From: Gonocerus acuteangulatus
Taxonomy: Eukaryota > Arthropoda > Insecta > Hemiptera > Coreidae
Assembly (NCBI GenBank): GCA_946811695.1
Contig: OX328125.1
Coordinates: forward strand, 110,728,467 to 110,792,466
Direction: 5' to 3'
Length of the DNA: 64,000 bases
The translations under genes and the position numbers were made by a program. Positions within the stretch are counted from its first letter, which is position 1. Every line of letters starts with the position of its first letter. Under the pieces are notes generated by a model. That model had not been told where the DNA came from and did not search any database. It saw only the letters and a program-made list of their open reading frames with translations. Shown here piece after piece: positions 58,613-64,000 of this stretch.

Positions 58613-58701
58613 ACTCTAGACAAAGTTGTTCTAAATTATATTGGCTTTCATATAAAAAATAAAAATGCATTGAAATTGGTTAACATTTAGAGGCTGTAAC
58701 C

Positions 58702-59489
58702 TTTTAGCGCGGTTCCTCCCTCCCTTCATAGGGAAAATAGGAGAAAATTTTGCGTTTCAGAACCCCTAGAGACCGAAAATGATGGTGGTTCAAATTTGTA
58801 TATATATATTTGTCTGTTCGCGGTGTAGCAGCAGCAGAGAGCAAAGGTCCGATTTTGATGAAATTTGGTACAAAAATCCTTCGTCCAATTTGAAAGGTCA
58901 AGTTCGTTAACTAGCAAAATCCGCCCACTGGAAGATGGCGTTTGGGGCGAAATTCGCGCAAAAAAAATCGTAAGGCTTACGTTTTTGAGTTCATATGCTT
59001 GTAAATACTTGTTTTATAGGCTTCTTGACCTAGGAAAACGAATGACACCATTTTTAAGGCGATAGCTTCAACCGTTTTCGAGAAAATCGGAAAAATAGTT
59101 GCTGACTAACGTTTTTGGTTTGGGTACTTACAATCTTGGGATTCAGTTGAAACATTTTCTGCATGTTAAACATTCATCAAAACTAATATGTTGAAATTTT
59201 GGTTACGTTTGGTGTTAAGGAAGGGTTAGAATAAAATATATTATTAACAGACATGAAAAGTTTTGGTAACTTTGTAAATTTTCCTTAATATCTCTAAAAC
59301 GGTTGAGAATCTTGTGAAAGTTGACCATTCGAAAGCTTACTAAATTCTCTACAAAAAAGATTCAAACAAAATTTTTGATTAGGCGTTGTCAATCTGAGAA
59401 ATAAGTGCTTAAATCTTCAAATGGGTTTGTTTTGTTCTTTTGATCGGGTTTTCGTAGTTCTTTAGCTCACATTTTAATGGGCTGTTGTT
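58702..59489 (+). mobile_element. Helentron-like element, family A, 3'-truncated
   Basis: Left end TTTTAGCGCGGTTCCTCCC is present but its hairpin partner is deleted (CATAGGGAAAATAGG). The interior continues to the GTCAATCTGAG block and stops where the next family A left end begins, as if the next copy inserted into this one. Confidence 0.6.
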
Positions 59490-59648
59490 GTTAGCGCGGT
59501 TCCTCCCTCCCCCATAGGGAGGAACCCCGCTTATAAGGTTGATACAATGAAACAATCCGGAAGTGCCGACTAGAAAATTTTGCGTTTCAGAACCCCTAGA
59601 AACCGAAAATAACGGTGGTTCAAATTTGTATATATATATATATGTATA

Positions 59649-59687
<39 letters not shown>

Positions 59688-61332
59688 CTGTTCGCTCTCT
59701 AAATAGAAGACGAATGGTCCGATTTTGATGAAATTTGGTACAAAAATCTGTCATCCAATTTGAAAGGTCAAGTTCGTTAACCAGCAAAATCCGCCCACTG
59801 GAAGATGGCGTTTGGGGCGAAATTCGCGCAGAAAAAATCGTAACGCTTACGTTTTTGAGTTCATAAGCTTGTAAGTACTCGTTTTATAGGCTTCTTGGGC
59901 TAGAAAAACGAATGAAATCATTTTCAAGGCGATAGCTTTAACCGTTGTCGAGAAAATTGGAAAAATAGTTTTTGAATACCGTTTTTGGTTTGGGTACTTA
60001 GAATTACGGGATTCAGTTGAAACATTATCTGCATGTTCTACTTTCATTAAAACTAATATGTTGAAAGTTATGTTACGTTTGGAGTTAAGGAAGGGCTAGA
60101 ATAAAATATTTTATGAACAGACATGAAAAGTTTTGGAAACTTCGTATACTTTCATTAATATCTCGAACACGGTTGGGAAATCGTGGTAAGTGGATTGAAA
60201 CTATTTGAAAGCTTACTAAATTCTCTACAAAAATGATTCTAACCTATTTTTGATTAGGTTATGTCAATCGGAGAAATAAGTGCTTAAAACTTCAAATACG
60301 TCTGTTTTGTTCTTATGAACGGGTTTTTGTCGTTCTTTTTGTAATTTTTGTCTCTTTCCCTTGGTTTTTTATTGCTTTTTATTTTTGTAATTTCTTATGT
60401 TGTATTTGTAAGGAAAATGTATGTGTGTGTAAAACAGGATAGGTAAAATGAGACCAATTTTCTGTTGTCAGAAATAATAAAAAGTTTTGGGAACTTCGTA
60501 TAATTTCTTAATATCTCGAAAACGGTTGAGAATCTTGGTAAACGGATGGTTACCATTCGAAAGCTTACTAAATGCTCTAGAAAACAGGTTCTGAAGAAAG
60601 TTTTGATTAGGCGATGTCAAACGGAGAAATAAGTACATATAACTTAGAAGTTTGATAAACGATAATTGATTTCGTTAATTTATACGGTTCTTTTTGTCTG
60701 TTTTTATTTCTTGTTATTTTGTTATTGCTTCTAGGAGGAGGATGTATTTCTCAATAAAACAGGGGAATAAATACAAATTCTTTGAACCTGTAACAGAACT
60801 GAAAACGTCAGTCCGGGTCGAGGTAGTCTGCCGGTTCAGGTAGGCTTTTATTGCACTTCATAAATCAAGATTCATTGTTCTCATCAAGCATTCTAGGACA
60901 GCTGACAGTTACCTTTACCTGTAGGAAGTCATGCAGCCAAATTCTATACTAGAAATATAATTATATTTTGTGGTTGAATGTGGCCGTAGTTCAATAAAAA
61001 ATAACACTACTTTCTCATTTTCATGTACAATTTTATTTTGTTTAATTGCATTTAAAAGTAAAATGGATATGTTAGCACTGCAAGTTAAGTAAATTAGAAA
61101 TATATTCGTAGAAGAGTCTTCGTAGACCGAAACTTGGGACGGCAGAAAGAGTAATTTCTGCTTAGGATAGTTTCATCCCTAGCCGAAAATCATGGTTTTT
61201 TTTCATATTTGTTTACATTAGGAATGATCCAAACAAAGTAATAACTGTTTCTATTGTAAGTCTACAAAATAACACTAGGGATATGAATGGAACCGCGCTA
61301 AGATGACGCAGTTCCTGCGAGTCGGACTTTTT
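59490..61332 (+). mobile_element. Helentron-like element, family A, complete
   Basis: Left end TTAGCGCGGTTCC with the full hairpin, (TA)n at about 59630-59683, interior blocks as in other copies, right end GGAACCGCGCTAAGATG, GCAGTTCCTGC, GTCGGACTTTT. It lies head-to-tail with the truncated copy before it. Confidence 0.65.
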
Positions 61333-61616
61333 TTTAATTGCATTTATTTATAGAATTAGTATTACTGTAGAAGAAATCAATAAAATTAGAAACATTTTGA
61401 TATTCGAAATAACTGTTTCTATTTGTTGGGTTGGCCAACCAGTGGTGGGTGCCATTCCAGGTATAAGGGTACGCTGCCCCTTGGTAACGGGCCCTTTGTT
61501 TACGGGGGAAAGGTGGAAACAAAATAATAACGGTTTCTATTTAAATCTTCCCAAATGACACTAGGGATAGGAACTGAACCGCGCTAAGATGTCGCAGATC
61601 CTGCGAGTCGTACTTT
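61333..61616 (+). repeat. Second family A 3' end, serial
   Basis: A 284-bp stretch closes with CACTAGGGATAGGAACTGAAC, CGCGCTAAGATG and GAGTCGTACTTTTTTT, another family A right end (TGCAG hairpin mutated to CGCAGATCC). It contains a GGTTGGCCAACC palindrome (about 61427-61438). Two right ends in series after one left end recall the Helitron tail array at 38649. Confidence 0.55.
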
Positions 61617-61699
61617 TTTTAAAAATACGATATGTCTATTACTACACTTACTTTACCGATGATCAGAACTTACACTTAATAACACAGACTGATTCACAT

Positions 61700-62200
61700 G
61701 AAAATACTCAGAACAATATGACATAGAACTCTGGGGATCCACAAAGGCCTCAAACTCCTACAAAATTCTATTATTGCAATCTAAAATCCTCCGTAAAATA
61801 GCCGACGCTCCATTCTTTGTATCCAATTTGACTCTCCATAACGACCTCAATATTCCATATATCCATCTCTTGACCAAAAATTTCTATCAAAAATGTCATT
61901 TGAAATTCCTCGGCCATCCTAATTCTCTAATAAACTCCCTACCATCACAGCTAATCATAAATAACCCCGTTCCCCGATTGAAGCATAACTAGAGACCAGC
62001 TCCAGGGGTAGTTCATACAGATTGTAATCACACTGCCTTCTGGGTAATGTAACTATACAGCTTGTCTTCTCACCATATTCAAGACACAATTCCATTGTAC
62101 AATTTACTAGTAATGTATTTTTACATTGTTGTAAATTGTGCTAAGAATGATCCTAAACTTATGAGACCAACAAATAAGAATATTTCTTCAAAAATCAAAA
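61700..62200 (+). pseudogene. Jockey-type reverse transcriptase C-terminal fragment
   Basis: The frame opens YDIELWGSTKASNSYKILL, then LQSKILRKIADAPFFVSN, LTLHNDLNIPYIHLL and HPNSLINSLPSQLI to a stop at 61992; a 3' UTR follows. It matches the end of the copies at 10931 and 62406 (VLRKIVNAPFYVSN; VLRRILNAPFYVNN). The 5' part is missing. Confidence 0.8.
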
Positions 62201-62334
62201 TTCTCCTAAAAATGGAAGTTTTTTTAAGTCTGGATTAAATCTGAAGGCCCCTTGTTGATTAGAATGCGGAAGCGGTTCTAGAAGGAAGCGAGGTTGGATG
62301 TTCTGTCATGGTGCCGTCAATCAGATAGTAATTA

Positions 62335-62405
62335 CAAAAGTCCGACTCGCAGGAACTGCAGCATCTTAGCGCGGTTCCGTTCATGTCCCTAGTGCCATTT
62401 GATAA
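62335..62405 (-). repeat. Family A 3' end, minus strand, at a LINE junction
   Basis: AAAAGTCCGACTCGCAGGAAC, then TGCAGCATCTTAGCGCGG and TTCCGTTCATGTCCC is an intact A right end in reverse. The family's GTGCCATTTGATAAGCT continues to 62405, where LINE coding sequence starts. Confidence 0.65.
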
Positions 62406-64000
62406 GCTACCACCGACTGGAAGAATATCTTTCTTCTTTAACGCCCCGTAACCACTCACTGTGGGAAGCCACAAAAAGAATTCTTAAATTTCAAGCTACC
62501 TCCTCTCCACTCCGACGTGAAGATGGAACTTGGGCCAGAAGTGACGAAGAAAAAGCTTCCCATTTTGCCAATCATCTAGAAGCAACCTTTTCCCCGAACC
62601 CAGAGTTAAACCCTTCCCATACTGAAGAGGTAATCACTTATCTTTCCGAACCCTTACCGATGTCCTTACCTCCACCTTCCTTTCACCCTTCGGAAGTCAA
62701 ATACATCATTAACCATCTACCCCTCAATAAGTCCCCTGGTCCTGATCTTATCACCGCTAAAATCCTTCGGCACCTCCCCCATAAAGCCATCATGTTCCTC
62801 ATCCTTATATATAACAGTGTACTTCGAACCACTCACTTCCCTTCCTCCTGGAAACACTCCTGTGTAATCCTTATCTCCAAACCAACCAAACCAGCTACCG
62901 AAACATCATCCTACCGCCCAATCAGTTTGTTACCCATCCTCTCTAAAATCCTTGAAAAACTTTTGTACAAACGTATCCTTCCCATAGTTGAATCCTCTGG
63001 TATCATTCCAACTCATCAGTTTGGCTTCCGATCACTCCACTCTACGACCCAACAAGCTTTCCGAGTTGTAGACACAATTTCCTCAACGCTTGAGCGAAAG
63101 GAATTCTGTTCAGGAGTCTTTCTTGACGTAGCCCAGGCCTTTGACTGAGTCTGGCATCCGGGCCTCCTTTATAAGCTCAAGCGTTTTCTCCCCATCACCT
63201 ACTACTTAATCCTAAAATCCTTTCTTTCATCCCGCTTATTTCATGTCCAGTATAATGCCTCAAATTCTACATCCCGCCCCGTGTCTGCTGGAGTACCCCA
63301 AGGCAGCATCCTAGCCCCTCTCCTCTACTCCATCTTCACCGCTGATATCCCCACTAATCCCAGTACCATTACCACAACTTTTGCAGATGATACTGCAGTG
63401 CTTTCATATTCTGCCAACCCGCAGCAAGCCTCAGAAGCGCTCCAAAATCATCTATTGGAAATCGAGATGTGGCTAAAGAAGTGGCGAATTAAAGTTAACG
63501 CCGAAAAATGTAAGCACTGCGGCGCAGTGAGTGCCCATCTGTTACCCTAAACGAATCCCTCATTCCCAAATCCGATGTTGTTCGATACCTAGGCTTCCAC
63601 CTCGACAAGAGACTTACTTGGAACACACACACAAAAACAAAACGACAAGAACTAAACAGACGCTACGGCCTACTTAGACGACTAATAGGTCCCAAATCAA
63701 AACTCAGTACTGAAAACAAACTAACAATCTACAAAACGATTATTAAACCGATTTGGACATACGGCATTGAACTATGGGGTACAGCAAAACCTTCCAACAT
63801 GAACCGAATCCAAACCTTCCAGTCCAAAGTCCTTCGCCGGATCCTTAATGCTCCCTTCTACGTCAACAATAATATCATCCACCGAGACCTCGAAATTCCC
63901 TTTGTCACCGAATTAGCTAAAACCCGCTTCTCCACTTTTCATTCCAAGCTATCCTTTCATCCCAATCCCCTTGCCCAATCCCTTTCCACAGATGCGATTC
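62406..64000 (+). pseudogene. Jockey-type reverse transcriptase, near-complete domain, broken
   Basis: The frame runs from HRLEEYLSSLTPRNHSLWEA to the window end. RT motifs in order: HLPLNKSPGPDLITAKIL, SYRPISLLPILSKILEKLL, HQFGFRSLHSTTQQ, SGVFLDVAQAFD, GVPQGSILAPLLYSIF and TFADDTAVLS (catalytic FADD), then KWRIKVNAEKCK, YLGFHLDKRLTW and FQSKVLRRILNAPFYVNN. Lesions: TGA at 63146 just after AFD (normally R), and a frame change between about 63515 and 63545. It enzymatically copied LINE RNA in its family; this copy is inactive but young-looking. The left edge is a family A end, so the 5' part is missing. Confidence 0.9.

Noticed and set aside
54957..58670. A set of 75-187-codon frames reading KLSYLLFPLFIKLPVK, possibly a membrane repeat protein
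   Set aside because: The 48-bp period is a multiple of three, so any stop-free unit gives long frames; each ends at the same single-base variant and there is no unique N- or C-terminus.

Overview
This is a eukaryotic, AT-rich, intron-scale piece of an invertebrate (most likely insect) genome. It is built almost entirely of transposable elements and satellite DNA. No intact host protein-coding gene, rRNA or functional tRNA gene was found. The insect call rests on the Jockey-type non-LTR retrotransposon pieces (reverse transcriptase, RNase H and terminal zinc-knuckle regions, all broken), on Helitrons with TC/CTAG ends, on a TTAA-flanked piggyBac-like element, and on tRNA-derived SINEs. I cannot name a species.

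Layout. 0-5.2 kb: Helentron-like elements of two families (A, ends TTAGCGCGGTTCC; B, ends TTAGCACTTTCC), a 13-bp minisatellite and a Helitron. 5.4-12 kb: a SINE, three Jockey fragments (two with clear target-site duplications), a piggyBac-like element inserted inside one of them, and a hAT-type MITE. 12.8-15.9 kb: a 3-kb minisatellite inside a unit flanked by 14-bp direct repeats. 17.6-23.0 kb: a long-inverted-repeat element with an 8-bp duplication, carrying a family A insertion and a 30-copy 67-bp satellite. 23-29 kb: family A and B elements. 30-31.3 kb: a palindromic element with two hammerhead-like motifs and a Jockey tail. 31.4-35 kb: another Jockey copy, split by a Tc1/mariner-like element and by a Helitron. 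35-45.7 kb: family A and B elements, a Helitron with six serial 3' ends, SINEs and a 75-bp minisatellite. 45.7-50.5 kb: three satellites (36, 34 and 35 bp). 50.7-54.1 kb: a hammerhead-like motif, a family A copy and a MITE. 55-58.6 kb: a 48-bp satellite of about 76 copies. 58.7-64 kb: family A copies and two Jockey fragments, the last running off the window.

Nothing here works as an operon or pathway; the window is best read as layers of insertion. Removing the inserted elements with one copy of each target site restores the interrupted retrotransposon reading frame at three sites (TTAA at 7.0/8.3 kb, TA at 32.3/33.4 kb, A^T at 33.5/34.2 kb), which fixes both the borders and the order of events. 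Several satellites sit inside, or derive from, mobile elements: the 36-bp satellite copies an internal stretch of family A, the Helitron tail array copies the Helitron 3' end, and the 32-35-bp minisatellite lies in a retroposon-like unit.

The least explained signals are (1) hammerhead-ribozyme-like cores at four sites plus one decayed copy, (2) the covarying ends of families A and B, and (3) satellites carried by mobile elements. The long open frames over the satellites (up to 815 codons) arise because the repeat periods (36, 48, 75 bp) are multiples of three; I do not call them genes.
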